From: Rhizobium sp. BK251
GTDB taxonomy: Bacteria; Pseudomonadota; Alphaproteobacteria; Rhizobiales; Rhizobiaceae
Assembly (NCBI RefSeq): GCF_004345245.1
Contig: NZ_SLUQ01000009.1
Span: 372,001 to 436,000, forward strand
Direction of reading: 5' to 3'
Length of the DNA stretch: 64,000 nt
The position numbers and the translations under genes were made by a program. Each line of letters opens with the position of its first letter. The first letter of the stretch is position 1. A model generated the notes under the pieces. That model had not been told where the DNA came from. It was given only the letters and a program-made list of their open reading frames with translations, and made no database searches. Positions 25,815 through 33,781 of this stretch are shown here, piece by piece.

Positions 25815-26715
25815 TCTGCTTCTCCTTGTGTGTCGCCTCAGGGTCGCACAGTAAGGTAGTTTCCGCCAGTATGTCCGGCTGACGCAGAGAGTGAAATCCG
25901 GCTCTGCCCTGGCGGCCGTCCGCCTCCAGATGCTGGAGGAATGCATCGAGTTCGGTGCGCTCGATCGAGACGCCATGCTGCGCGCCGGGATAGACGCCGG
26001 ATCTCACATCCTCGACGAACTCGCCGAAGGCAGCGACCCGCTCCTGCTGCAGGCGTTCGTACTCGGCCGCGAAATTGCGGTAGGCTTTCGCATGGCGCGG
26101 GTAGTGACCGCGATTTGCGCCAAGCACATCCTCAGCGAAGAGATATTGCGCGTCGCAGCCGCTGCCGGCGCCCATGGACAGCATCAGCATGGAGGTGCGT
26201 GCGCTGATCGCCGCGGCAACATGGCCCGGCACGACCTCTATCTCCGCCGCGAAGGCGCCTGCCTCTTCGAGCGCCTTCGTCTGGCGCCAGACCTCCAGCG
26301 CGCTCGCAAATGTCTTGCCGACGGCGCGGAAGCCTCCGGTCCAGGTCGCCTTGGAGGGGATGAGCCCGACATGGCCGCAGACGGGAATGCCTTCGTCGCG
26401 CATACGGCGAACGGTTTGGAGACCCGCCGCGCAATACACCGCGTCACCGCCGGCCTTCAGCGCCACGAAGGCGGCGCGCATGTATTCTTCTGCGGTGACG
26501 AAGTCCCCATATTCCAGCCCCGGAAAGGCAAAGACCGACGGCGCGGCCTCGCGGAACTCCGGCCCGAGCAGTGACGGCGGCACCGACACCATGTCGATCT
26601 TTGCCTGCTCGGCCGCGGCCGCCTCATCGAGCGTCGTCACGCGCAGCATCGTCAGCTGGCGCTTGCCCTTGAGGGAGAGAAGGTCGGCGACCGTGGGGCG
26701 GGAGTGTTTCTTCAT
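25681..26715 (-). CDS. Ketopantoate-hydroxymethyltransferase (PanB)-like protein with C-terminal read-through
   Basis: The first roughly 275 residues fit the PanB / PEP-mutase TIM-barrel family: TVADLLSLKGKRQLTMLRVTTLDEA, CGHVGLIPSKATWTGGFRAVGK and EVVPGHVAAAISART. PanB enzymes use methylenetetrahydrofolate to hydroxymethylate a 2-oxoacid. The frame then runs on for about 70 residues (GFHSLRQPDILAETT onward), overlapping the FMN-reductase start by 134 bp. That tail is low-complexity and unlike the family, so the natural stop may have been lost by mutation or frameshift. ATG 26715 follows GAGG. A pantothenate role is doubtful given the moc-type context. Confidence 0.7.
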   Translation of the reverse strand: MKKHSRPTVADLLSLKGKRQLTMLRVTTLDEAAAAEQAKIDMVSVPPSLLGPEFREAAPSVFAFPGLEYGDFVTAEEYMRAAFVALKAGGDAVYCAAGLQTVRRMRDEGIPVCGHVGLIPSKATWTGGFRAVGKTFASALEVWRQTKALEEAGAFAAEIEVVPGHVAAAISARTSMLMLSMGAGSGCDAQYLFAEDVLGANRGHYPRHAKAYRNFAAEYERLQQERVAAFGEFVEDVRSGVYPGAQHGVSIERTELDAFLQHLEADGRQGRAGFHSLRQPDILAETTLLCDPEATHKEKQNETGSYIRQPSQEIVQHRAAAHSGRACATRGRNRCRDDTRRTAL

Positions 26716-26756
26716 GTCTGTCTTCCTCATGGCGCGGCAGGCAAGCGAGAGATCTG

Positions 26757-27983
26757 TCAGGCTGCCAGCAGAGACTTGAGCTTCACATCGCTGGCGACCA
26801 GCGCCTGGGGATCAGGACGGGCTCGTGCGGCAATGAGCATTTCGGAAAGACGGATGTCGCGAGCTACCGCATTTCCCGGTCCGATGCCGCTTGCGGCCAG
26901 TAGCCGGCCCGCTTCATCGAGATGAAAGAGCAGGAACGCCCCCTCCCCCACATCGCGCCGCAGCGTCGTCGTCGCGCCGTCGGCAAGGCCGGCAATCTGG
27001 AGCGTCATGTCGTACTGATCGGACCAGAACCACGGGACGGCGGAGACGGGCTCGTGCTCGCCAAGCATGTTGGCGGCCGCAAGCACGCCCTGTACCTGCG
27101 CGTTGCGCCAGGATTCGAGCCTCATCCGCCTGCCGCCGTAAAGCGGCATCGGGAAGGAGCAGCAGTCGCCGGCGGCAAAAACATCCGGCACCGAAGTCCT
27201 CAGATATTCGTCGACGGCAATGCCGTTTTCGATCACCAGGCCGGCCCGCTCCGCCAGGTCCGTGTTGGGCAATGCGCCGATGCCGACGATGACGAGGTCG
27301 GCTTCGACCGTGCCCCCGCTCGCCAGGCGAACCGTCGCCTTCTCCGCTGTCTCCTCCAGGGAGGAGATGGAGACCTCGCAGCGGATATCGACGCCTTCTG
27401 CGCGATGGCGCTCGGTGATGACCTCGGCGATTTCCTCCGGCACGCCCCGTTTCAAGACCCGCGGCAGGCCCTCGATGACCGTCACGTCGGCACCCGCCTT
27501 TCGTGCCGTTGCGGCAAGCTCAAGGCCGATGAAGCCACCGCCGACAATGGCGATATGGCTGCCTTCGCGCAGCAATTCGCCGAAGGCCAGGGCGTCGGCG
27601 TGGTTTCTCAGCGAGCGGATGCGGCCGGCGCCGCCGGCGACGCCCGGGAATGGCCTCGCGATCGCGCCGGTCGCCAGCAGCAGCTTGTCGTAGCTGAGGC
27701 TGCGTCCGTCCGTCAGCGTCACCCTGTTTCCCCTGGTGTCGAGATCCCTCGCTCCCGCCCCGAGAATGAGGCGAATGCCTTCTTCATCGTAGCGCTCGCG
27801 CTCGACGATGAATTTCGGCTGGTCGGATCCCTTGAGCCCGGCTTTGGAGAGCGGCGGGCGTTCGTAAGGCGTGATGGGTTCGTCACCGACGAGAGTGATG
27901 TCGCCTTCGAAGCCATTTTCGCGGAGAGCGAAAGCTGCACGCGCTCCACATTCCCCCGCTCCGATGATCATGAAGTGAGACAT
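26757..27983 (-). CDS. mocF: Ferredoxin reductase of the rhizopine-type oxygenase (MocF-like)
   Basis: A 408-residue FAD/NAD(P)-binding reductase of the rubredoxin/ferredoxin reductase class. The FAD motif is IIGAGECGARAAFAL at the N-terminus, the NAD motif IAIVGGGFIGLELAATARKAGADV, and the second FAD block DVFAAGDCCSFP. It starts 9 bp downstream of the Rieske ferredoxin gene. In Sinorhizobium, mocF with mocD and mocE acts in rhizopine (3-O-methyl-scyllo-inosamine) catabolism; here the electron chain would be reductase, Rieske ferredoxin, MocD-like oxygenase. Confidence 0.85.
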   Translation of the reverse strand: MSHFMIIGAGECGARAAFALRENGFEGDITLVGDEPITPYERPPLSKAGLKGSDQPKFIVERERYDEEGIRLILGAGARDLDTRGNRVTLTDGRSLSYDKLLLATGAIARPFPGVAGGAGRIRSLRNHADALAFGELLREGSHIAIVGGGFIGLELAATARKAGADVTVIEGLPRVLKRGVPEEIAEVITERHRAEGVDIRCEVSISSLEETAEKATVRLASGGTVEADLVIVGIGALPNTDLAERAGLVIENGIAVDEYLRTSVPDVFAAGDCCSFPMPLYGGRRMRLESWRNAQVQGVLAAANMLGEHEPVSAVPWFWSDQYDMTLQIAGLADGATTTLRRDVGEGAFLLFHLDEAGRLLAASGIGPGNAVARDIRLSEMLIAARARPDPQALVASDVKLKSLLAA

Positions 27984-27992
27984 GGCGGCGTC

Positions 27993-28307
27993 CTAGAGAG
28001 AGATGAAGACGGAACCGTCTTCGACCTTGACGGGGTAGGTCTTCAGGTCGACGCAGACCGGCGCCGCCTTCGCTTCCCCTGTGCGGTAGTCGAAGCGACC
28101 GTTGTGCTTGGGACATTCGATGATCTCGTCCATCACCAGGCCATCGGCAAGATGGACGTGCTCGTGCGTGCAGAGCCCATCGGTCGCGAAATACTCGTCG
28201 TCCGGGCTGCGGTAGACGGCAAAGGTCCGTCCTGCGTGGTCGAAGCGGATGACGTCCTCCTCGTCGATCTCGTCCGCCGCGCAAACCGCGATCCAGTTTC
28301 CACTCAT
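27993..28307 (-). CDS. mocE: Rieske-type [2Fe-2S] ferredoxin (MocE-like)
   Basis: A 104-residue Rieske ferredoxin. Cluster ligands are C46-x-H48 (CTHEHVHL) and C65-x2-H68 (CPKHNG). It would shuttle electrons from the MocF-like reductase to the membrane di-iron oxygenase. The spacing of 34 bp from mocD and 9 bp to mocF indicates one transcript. Confidence 0.88.
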   Translation of the reverse strand: MSGNWIAVCAADEIDEEDVIRFDHAGRTFAVYRSPDDEYFATDGLCTHEHVHLADGLVMDEIIECPKHNGRFDYRTGEAKAAPVCVDLKTYPVKVEDGSVFISL

Positions 28308-28341
28308 GTCTTCCTCCCTCGATTGTTGTGTCCTGCTGGTG

Positions 28342-29430
28342 CTATTGCGCGGCCGTGGCGAGTTCGCTGTGGAACTCCTCGCGATAGGGTCTTGCCGTCG
28401 GCGGAAGTTCGCGCTTCAGGAAATAGTCTTCGTTGCGCAGCTGCCGCAGGAAGGCCCGCATCATTTCGCGGTAGCCAGACCAGATCGATGGATTGGCGGC
28501 CGGCAGGTCGTGCTTGATCATGGCGTGCAGCCGCGGCAGCGCGTGATAGGGCACCATCGGAAACATGTGATGCTCCACATGGTAGTTCATGTTCCAGTAG
28601 ATGAAGCGGCTGACCGGGTTCATGTAGACCGAGCGGCTGTTCAGGCGATGGTCGATGACATCGTCGGCAAGCCCGCCATGCTGCAGGAGGCCGGTGAGCA
28701 CGTGATGCCAGGCGCCGTAGAGGCGCGGCAGCCCGATGAGCACGAGCGGCAGGACGGAGCCCATGTAGATGGCAAGGGCGACCGTCGCGACGTAGATCGC
28801 GAACCAGATGCGGGCGACACGGATCGTTCGCGGTTGCTCCATTTCCGGAATGAAGGTCTTTTCCTCGGCGCTGATGACGCCAGCCGCATTGCGCACCATG
28901 TCGATCATCGCATAGGTCACATCGATGATGCCGAAGAAGTTAAGGACAAGGCGGACCAGATCGGGCGGACGCATGACGGCGATCTCGGGATCGCGGCCGA
29001 CGATGACGGTATCCGTATGGTGGCGGGTGTGGCTCCAGCGCCAGGTGACCGGATTGCGCATGATCATGAAGCAGGCGATCTCGTAGACGGCGTCGTTCAT
29101 CCAGCGCGTCTTGAAGGCAGTGCCATGGCCGCATTCATGCCACCGGCTATCCGAGGCCGAGCCGTAGAGGACGCCGTACGCTAGGAAGAACGGCACGCAC
29201 CACCAGCTGCCCCAGAAATAGATGCCCAATCCTGCAAGGACGGCCATGCTGCCGAGCCAGATGGCCGTATCGCGGATCGCCGCGCCATCGGACCGCTGCA
29301 TCAGCGCCTTCATCTCCTTGCGCGGAATCTCCGTGTGATACCACTGTGCTGCCGCAAGTCCCTTTTCGACAGCCGCACGGCCGCTCGGGCCGAGCAGGCT
29401 GTAGTCGCGCTTCAGCGAACGTGATGTCAT
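28342..29430 (-). CDS. mocD: Fatty-acid-desaturase-fold oxygenase (MocD-like)
   Basis: A 362-residue membrane di-iron enzyme. The histidine boxes are HECGH at 98-102, HTRHH at 134-138 and HVEHH at 284-288, with hydrophobic segments between them. Adjacent Rieske ferredoxin and reductase genes match the mocDEF arrangement known for rhizopine demethylation, so hydroxylation or O-demethylation of a methylated inositol derivative is the leading idea. A generic alkyl or fatty-acyl oxygenase is the alternative. ATG 29430 follows GGGAGAGG. It is first in a five-gene minus-strand operon. Confidence 0.85.
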   Translation of the reverse strand: MTSRSLKRDYSLLGPSGRAAVEKGLAAAQWYHTEIPRKEMKALMQRSDGAAIRDTAIWLGSMAVLAGLGIYFWGSWWCVPFFLAYGVLYGSASDSRWHECGHGTAFKTRWMNDAVYEIACFMIMRNPVTWRWSHTRHHTDTVIVGRDPEIAVMRPPDLVRLVLNFFGIIDVTYAMIDMVRNAAGVISAEEKTFIPEMEQPRTIRVARIWFAIYVATVALAIYMGSVLPLVLIGLPRLYGAWHHVLTGLLQHGGLADDVIDHRLNSRSVYMNPVSRFIYWNMNYHVEHHMFPMVPYHALPRLHAMIKHDLPAANPSIWSGYREMMRAFLRQLRNEDYFLKRELPPTARPYREEFHSELATAAQ

Positions 29431-29509
29431 GGACCTCTCCCTCGGCGCAGGCCGCCTCCTCGATGTGAGGTGAGAATAGGTTGACTTTCTGCGATGCTCA
29501 ATGCATGAA

Positions 29510-29524
29510 TGATAGAATCTATCA
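29510..29524. promoter_or_regulatory. LacI-family operator upstream of mocD and lacI
   Basis: TGATAGAATCTATCA is a perfect 7-bp inverted repeat around one central base, 54 bp before the regulator gene and 80 bp before mocD. The same heptamer recurs at 30633-30675 ahead of the TIM-barrel gene. A second dyad, ACATCAC-N15-GTGATGT, lies at 29529-29557. Confidence 0.65.
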
Positions 29525-29577
29525 AAACACATCACCACACGGTTTCATACGTGATGTAATGCCATCAGGGAAAGCCG

Positions 29578-30606
29578 ATGCGCAGACCAACCATCGCCGA
29601 TCTGGCCAAGGCCTCGGGTGTCAGCGTTGCGACGATCGACAGGGTGCTCAACGGGCGCCATCGCGTGCGCGAGGAAACGGCGCGGCGGGTCTATGATGCC
29701 GCACAGGCGATCGGCTATCACGCTGTCGGCCTCCTGCGCCAGCGCGTCTTCGAGGACCTCCCGCACTATCGGCTCGGTTTTCTGCTGCAGAAAGGCGACC
29801 AGGCGTTCTACCAGAATCTTTCGGCCGCCTTCACGGATGCCTGCAGCAAGGCCGAGCGAGCCCGCGTGACGTGCCAGATCGATTTCACCGGGACGTCGAC
29901 GCCCGCCATCATCGGGGAGAAGCTGCGCGCGCTTGCCGCCCGCAATCAGGCGATCGGCCTCGTGGCACCCGATTATCCAGGCGTAAGCGCGGTCGTCGAG
30001 GAACTGAGAGAGCGAGGCATCGCCGTCTTCTCGCTTCTGTCCGACTTTGCCGCCGGAGTTCGCGCCGGCTATATCGGCCTCAATAATCGCAAGGTCGGCA
30101 GGACAGCCGCCTGGATTGTCACGAAGGCGGCCCGGCGCCCCGGCAAGATCGCATGCTTTGTGGGCAGCCACCGCTTCCAGGGACATGAAATGCGCGAGAT
30201 CGGCTTTCGCTCGTATTTCCGCGAGAATGCGCCGGAGTTCGAGGTGCTCGAGACGATGGTCAATCTCGATACTTCGGAGATCACCCACGAAGCGACCATC
30301 AACCTGCTTCAACAGCATAAGGACCTGGTCGGCCTCTATCCCTGTGGCGGCGGGATGGAAGGAGCGATCGCCGCACTTCGCGAAGAGGGCCGCGCGGGCG
30401 AGCTTGCAGTCGTCGTGAACGAGCTGACGCAGGAGAGCCGGCAGGCGCTTGTCGATGAGATAGCCACGGCGGCAATTTCCACACCGGTTGCGCAGCTCGC
30501 GGCGGAAGCTGTCCGCCTCATGATCGCCGTCATCGAGGAGGGACAGCCCGACGTGCCCGGCCAGACATTCCTTCCCTTCGACATATTCATCTCGGAGAAT
30601 ATCTAG
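29578..30606 (+). CDS. LacI-family transcriptional regulator
   Basis: A 342-residue regulator with an N-terminal LacI HTH (TIADLAKASGVSVATIDRVLNGRHRVREETARRV) and a periplasmic-binding-protein-like effector domain that probably binds a sugar or cyclitol. It is divergent from the mocDEF-like operon and co-oriented with the isomerase-like gene. Palindromic TGATAGA/TCTATCA elements occur on both sides, so it likely represses both transcripts. The classical rhizopine regulator MocR is GntR-type, so control here differs. Confidence 0.9.
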   Translation: MRRPTIADLAKASGVSVATIDRVLNGRHRVREETARRVYDAAQAIGYHAVGLLRQRVFEDLPHYRLGFLLQKGDQAFYQNLSAAFTDACSKAERARVTCQIDFTGTSTPAIIGEKLRALAARNQAIGLVAPDYPGVSAVVEELRERGIAVFSLLSDFAAGVRAGYIGLNNRKVGRTAAWIVTKAARRPGKIACFVGSHRFQGHEMREIGFRSYFRENAPEFEVLETMVNLDTSEITHEATINLLQQHKDLVGLYPCGGGMEGAIAALREEGRAGELAVVVNELTQESRQALVDEIATAAISTPVAQLAAEAVRLMIAVIEEGQPDVPGQTFLPFDIFISENI

Positions 30607-30632
30607 AACAGGGTGCGCAGGCATGAGGGAAT

Positions 30633-30675
30633 TCTATCATGCGGCCGGGTTTTCTATCAGCGATGATGTGATAGA
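30633..30675. promoter_or_regulatory. Cluster of three LacI half-sites before the TIM-barrel gene
   Basis: TCTATCA occurs at 30633-30639 and 30653-30659, exactly 20 bp apart. The inverse TGATAGA follows at 30669-30675, forming TCTATCA-N9-TGATAGA. These equal the arms of the operator at 29510-29524. Confidence 0.55.
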
Positions 30676-30768
30676 GGCAGCGCCGGGCATGGATCGCGTC
30701 CGCGAATTTCAGTAGGCATGCAGCAGCAGTCTGCCGCGTCCCCCGCGGCCCAGGAGGAGATACCGATA

Positions 30769-31593
30769 ATGAGTGCCGTTCGTTTTGCCCTTAATCACAT
30801 GTGCGCGCCGTCCCTGCCCGTCGCGGATTTCTTTGCGCTCGCGAAGTCGCTCGGCATCAATTCCGTCGAGATTCGCAACGACCTCGAGGGCAACGCCATT
30901 CTTGACGGGACGCCGGCATCCGAGATCAAGGCGCTGGCTGCGCAGAATGGCGTGACGATCATCTCGATCAATGCCCTGCAGCGCTTCAACGAATGGAACG
31001 AGACAAGGGCAAGGGAGGCGGCTGAGCTGATCGCCTATGCGCGCGATTGCGGCGCGAGGGCGCTGGTGCTTGTTCCGAAGAACGACGGCACGGGCCTGGC
31101 GGACGGCGAGCGGCAGGCCAATCTGCGCCAGTCGCTTGCGGCGCTGAAGCCCATGCTCGATGAAGCCGGCATCATGGGCCTCGTCGAGCCGCTCGGCTTC
31201 GAGATCTGCTCGCTGCGCTCGAAGACTGAGGCGGCGGATGCCATCGAGCAGCTTGGTGCGCAATCGACCTTCAAGCTCGTGCACGACACCTTCCATCATC
31301 ACCTTGCCGGCGAGGCGCCGATTTTCCCTGAGCTTACCGGGCTCGTCCACATTTCCGGCGTCAACGATCCGCGTGTGACCGTTTCGGACATGCGCGATCC
31401 GCACCGGGTCCTGGTCGACGAGAACGACCGGCTCGACAATGCCGGGCAGATGGAGGCGCTGGTCAAGGCGGGCTACAGCGGCCCCTTCTCGTTCGAACCG
31501 TTCGCGCCTGAGGTCCATGCGCTCGAGAAGCCTGCGGCTGCGCTGAAGGGGAGCATGGAGCTCATGCGCTCTCGGCTCTCGATCCTTATCTGA
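30769..31593 (+). CDS. TIM-barrel isomerase, IolI/inosose-isomerase-like
   Basis: A 274-residue AP-endonuclease-2 family TIM barrel. Likely metal ligands lie in LVEPLGFEI, KLVHDTFHH, LVHISGVND and FSFEPFAPE. The closest functional families are 2-keto-myo-inositol isomerase (IolI) and MocC-like proteins. ATG 30769 has AGGAGGAG 9 nt upstream. The upstream LacI half-sites tie it to the mocDEF-like operon, supporting cyclitol (inositol or rhizopine) metabolism. Confidence 0.8.
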   Translation: MSAVRFALNHMCAPSLPVADFFALAKSLGINSVEIRNDLEGNAILDGTPASEIKALAAQNGVTIISINALQRFNEWNETRAREAAELIAYARDCGARALVLVPKNDGTGLADGERQANLRQSLAALKPMLDEAGIMGLVEPLGFEICSLRSKTEAADAIEQLGAQSTFKLVHDTFHHHLAGEAPIFPELTGLVHISGVNDPRVTVSDMRDPHRVLVDENDRLDNAGQMEALVKAGYSGPFSFEPFAPEVHALEKPAAALKGSMELMRSRLSILI

Positions 31594-31782
31594 TTGATTG
31601 GCAGACCGACATCGTGCCGGTGCGTGCACCGACCCGTTTGCCTAACAAATGGACGATGGATGGCGCTGTCTAAATAAACAGCCGCGTACGCAAAATTACC
31701 CATTTCCTCATACTCGCGCCTATGTCAGTAATTGTTGCGAGATATGGCCGGTGCGCCGACTGCAACGAAGAGGATGAGGACG

Positions 31783-32382
31783 ATGGCTTCGAGAATGATC
31801 AGAACTTCACTTGCGGCACTGGCGTTGCTCTCGCCGACCGCCGCCTTCGCCCACACAGGCATCGGCGAGACGAGCGGTTTCGCGCATGGCTTCATGCATC
31901 CGATCGGCGGCCTCGACCACGTGCTCGCCATGGTGATGGTCGGCATCTTCGCCTTCCAGCTCGGCGGCCGCGCGCTGTGGCTCGTGCCGTTGACCTTTGT
32001 GGGCGTCATGGCTCTGGGCGGCGGTCTCGGCGTTGCCGGGATTCCGGTGCCCTTCGTCGAAATCGGCATCGCTCTTTCCGTGATTGTCCTCGGAGCGATC
32101 GTCGCGCTGAACATCAAGGCGCCGGTCGCCGTGGCAATGGGCATCGTCGGCATGTTCGCGATCTTCCACGGTCACGCGCATGGGGCGGAGATGCCTGAAA
32201 ACGCCGGCGGATTGACCTATGCGGCGGGCTTCATGATTGCGACGGCGCTTCTGCATGCTGTCGGCATCGGCCTCGGCTTTGCAATCGGCCAGAGCAGCGG
32301 CCGCTTCGGTCCGCTCCTCGCGCGCTCCGCCGGCGGCATTGCGGCTATCGCTGGCGTCGGGATCCTGACCGGGATCGTCTGA
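31783..32382 (+). CDS. hupE: HupE/UreJ-family metal permease
   Basis: A 199-residue membrane protein with a signal-like N-terminus ending AFA before HTGIGETSGFAHGFMHPIGGLDHVLAMVMVG, the HupE/UreJ signature with H-x-x-G and HP/GLDH motifs. A second histidine-rich segment is FAIFHGHAHGAEMP. The family moves nickel or cobalt. Neighbouring cob genes and nikR make cobalt or nickel supply plausible. ATG 31783 follows AGAGGA; an internal ATG at 31795 is possible. The 190 bp upstream hold CGCAAAATTAC and GTAATTGTTGCG, a near-inverted pair, but no cobalamin riboswitch is recognised. Confidence 0.87.
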   Translation: MASRMIRTSLAALALLSPTAAFAHTGIGETSGFAHGFMHPIGGLDHVLAMVMVGIFAFQLGGRALWLVPLTFVGVMALGGGLGVAGIPVPFVEIGIALSVIVLGAIVALNIKAPVAVAMGIVGMFAIFHGHAHGAEMPENAGGLTYAAGFMIATALLHAVGIGLGFAIGQSSGRFGPLLARSAGGIAAIAGVGILTGIV

Positions 32383-32411
32383 CGTCCCCAGAAGCAATCC
32401 GATTTCGAAAG

Positions 32412-32434
32412 GGCCCGCTTCGGCGGGCCTTTTT
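32412..32434. terminator. Terminator between convergent hupE and nikR
   Basis: The stem GGCCCGC (32412-32418) and GCGGGCC (32423-32429) with a TTCG loop is followed by TTTTT. It serves hupE in the plus direction; nikR ends 39 bp beyond it. Confidence 0.85.
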
Positions 32435-32472
32435 CGCGGCGGACGTCAGTGCTTGGGGCTCCTCGCCTCGTC

Positions 32473-32919
32473 TCAAGAGTGGTGATGTCCGTGAGACGCG
32501 TCGTTTCCGTCCGCGGCGGGTTCGGATGGGATGATATGCAGATTCCCGAAGCGTACGCCACGCTGGGTGACGACGCTGTCGGCAAAGGACTTTACCTCGG
32601 CGACCGAGCCTTTCAGCACTGCGACCTCCAAACAATCCTGGTTGTCGACGTGCACATGCAGCGTCGAGACCGAAAGGTCATGATGGTGATGCTGCGAGCT
32701 GGTCAGCCGGCGGGAAAGATCGCGGGTTTCGTGTTCGTAGACATAGGTAAGCGTTGCGTAACATGGCGTCTTGCCATCCGCGGCTGCGAGCTCCCGCGTG
32801 GTCGCGTCACGTACCAGGTCGCGCAGGGCCTCGGAGCGGCTGGCATAACCGCGCTGTTCACTGATCCTGTCGATGACCTCCAGCAGATCGTCGTCGATGG
32901 TAACGGTGATGCGCTGCAT
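32473..32919 (-). CDS. nikR: Nickel-responsive regulator NikR
   Basis: A 148-residue ribbon-helix-helix repressor with ACT-like metal domain. The RHH part is QRITVTIDDDLLEVIDRISEQRGYASRSEALRDLVR. The nickel ligands H77, H88, H90 and C96 (SSQHHHHDLSVSTLHVHVDNQDC) match E. coli H76, H87, H89 and C95 with a one-residue offset. A histidine-rich tail (GHHHS) is present. It is 79 bp downstream of cobM and convergent to hupE, suggesting that hupE is its target. Confidence 0.92.
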   Translation of the reverse strand: MQRITVTIDDDLLEVIDRISEQRGYASRSEALRDLVRDATTRELAAADGKTPCYATLTYVYEHETRDLSRRLTSSQHHHHDLSVSTLHVHVDNQDCLEVAVLKGSVAEVKSFADSVVTQRGVRFGNLHIIPSEPAADGNDASHGHHHS

Positions 32920-32998
32920 GGTGATCTCCTTTGGCGAGCGTTGCGGATTGCCGTGTCAAGTAGAGGCAATTCCGGCCCCGATTGCAATGCGGGGAGCT

Positions 32999-33757
32999 CT
33001 ATTCGCGGCCGCGGAAACGGCGCTGATAGGCAGGATCGTAGAGCGAACTCTCGCGAAAATGGGCGGCAGCAAGCGAAGGCCCGACAAAGATGATGGCGGT
33101 TCGCTCGATCGGCTCTGCGGCGACCTTCGCTTCGATGTCGGCGAGTGTGCCCCTGACGACACGCTCGTCCGGCCAGGAGGCCTTGACGACGATCGCGACA
33201 GGGCAATCCGCGCCATAGAGCGGCGTCAGCTCTTGTACGACCTGGCCGAGCGCATGGATCGCGAGGTGTATGGCGAGCGTCGCGCCGGTGGCGCCGAATT
33301 TCTCCAGAGTCTCGTCGTTCGGCATGGGCGAGGCGCGACCGGACACGCGCGTCAGGACGAGGCTTTGGGCGACGGCCGGGATGGTGAGTTCGCGGCCGAG
33401 CAGTGAGGCCGCCGCAGCAAAGGCGGGCACCCCGGGCGTCATCGTATAGGCAATGCCGAGCTTCTCCAGCCGGCGGATCTGTTCGGCAACGGCGCTCCAG
33501 ACGGAGAGATCGCCCGAATGGAGCCGCGCCACATCCTCGCCGGCGTCTGCGGCACGGAGATACTCGGCTTCGATCTCGTCGAGCGACATCGGCGCGGTGT
33601 CGATGATGCGCGCGCCGGGCGGGCAATATTGCAGCAGTTCAGGAGAAACGATGGAGCCGGCATAGAGGCAGACGGGGCATCTGCCGATCAGATCCCTGCC
33701 GCGCACCGTGATAAGATCTGCAGCACCCGGTCCCGCGCCGATGAAATGCACCGTCAT
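32999..33757 (-). CDS. cobM: Precorrin-4 C11-methyltransferase
   Basis: A 252-residue SAM-dependent tetrapyrrole methylase of the aerobic cobalamin pathway. The N-terminal VHFIGAGPGAADLITVRG and the blocks CLYAGSIVSPELL, RLHSGDLSVWSA and MTPGVPAFAAAASLL identify CobM. It lies 24 bp downstream of cobL on the same strand and is followed by nikR. Confidence 0.95.
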   Translation of the reverse strand: MTVHFIGAGPGAADLITVRGRDLIGRCPVCLYAGSIVSPELLQYCPPGARIIDTAPMSLDEIEAEYLRAADAGEDVARLHSGDLSVWSAVAEQIRRLEKLGIAYTMTPGVPAFAAAASLLGRELTIPAVAQSLVLTRVSGRASPMPNDETLEKFGATGATLAIHLAIHALGQVVQELTPLYGADCPVAIVVKASWPDERVVRGTLADIEAKVAAEPIERTAIIFVGPSLAAAHFRESSLYDPAYQRRFRGRE

Positions 33758-33781
33758 GTCGTCTTCTCCGTCTTTTTCTTC

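Noticed and set aside
26922..28517. 531-codon plus-strand frame over mocF and mocE
   Set aside because: It is a shadow of the ferredoxin reductase and Rieske genes, whose motifs are intact on the minus strand.
31594..31782. Cobalamin or nickel riboswitch ahead of hupE
   Set aside because: Only a weak inverted pair was seen; no riboswitch core or NikR GTATGA-N16-TCATAC site could be read.
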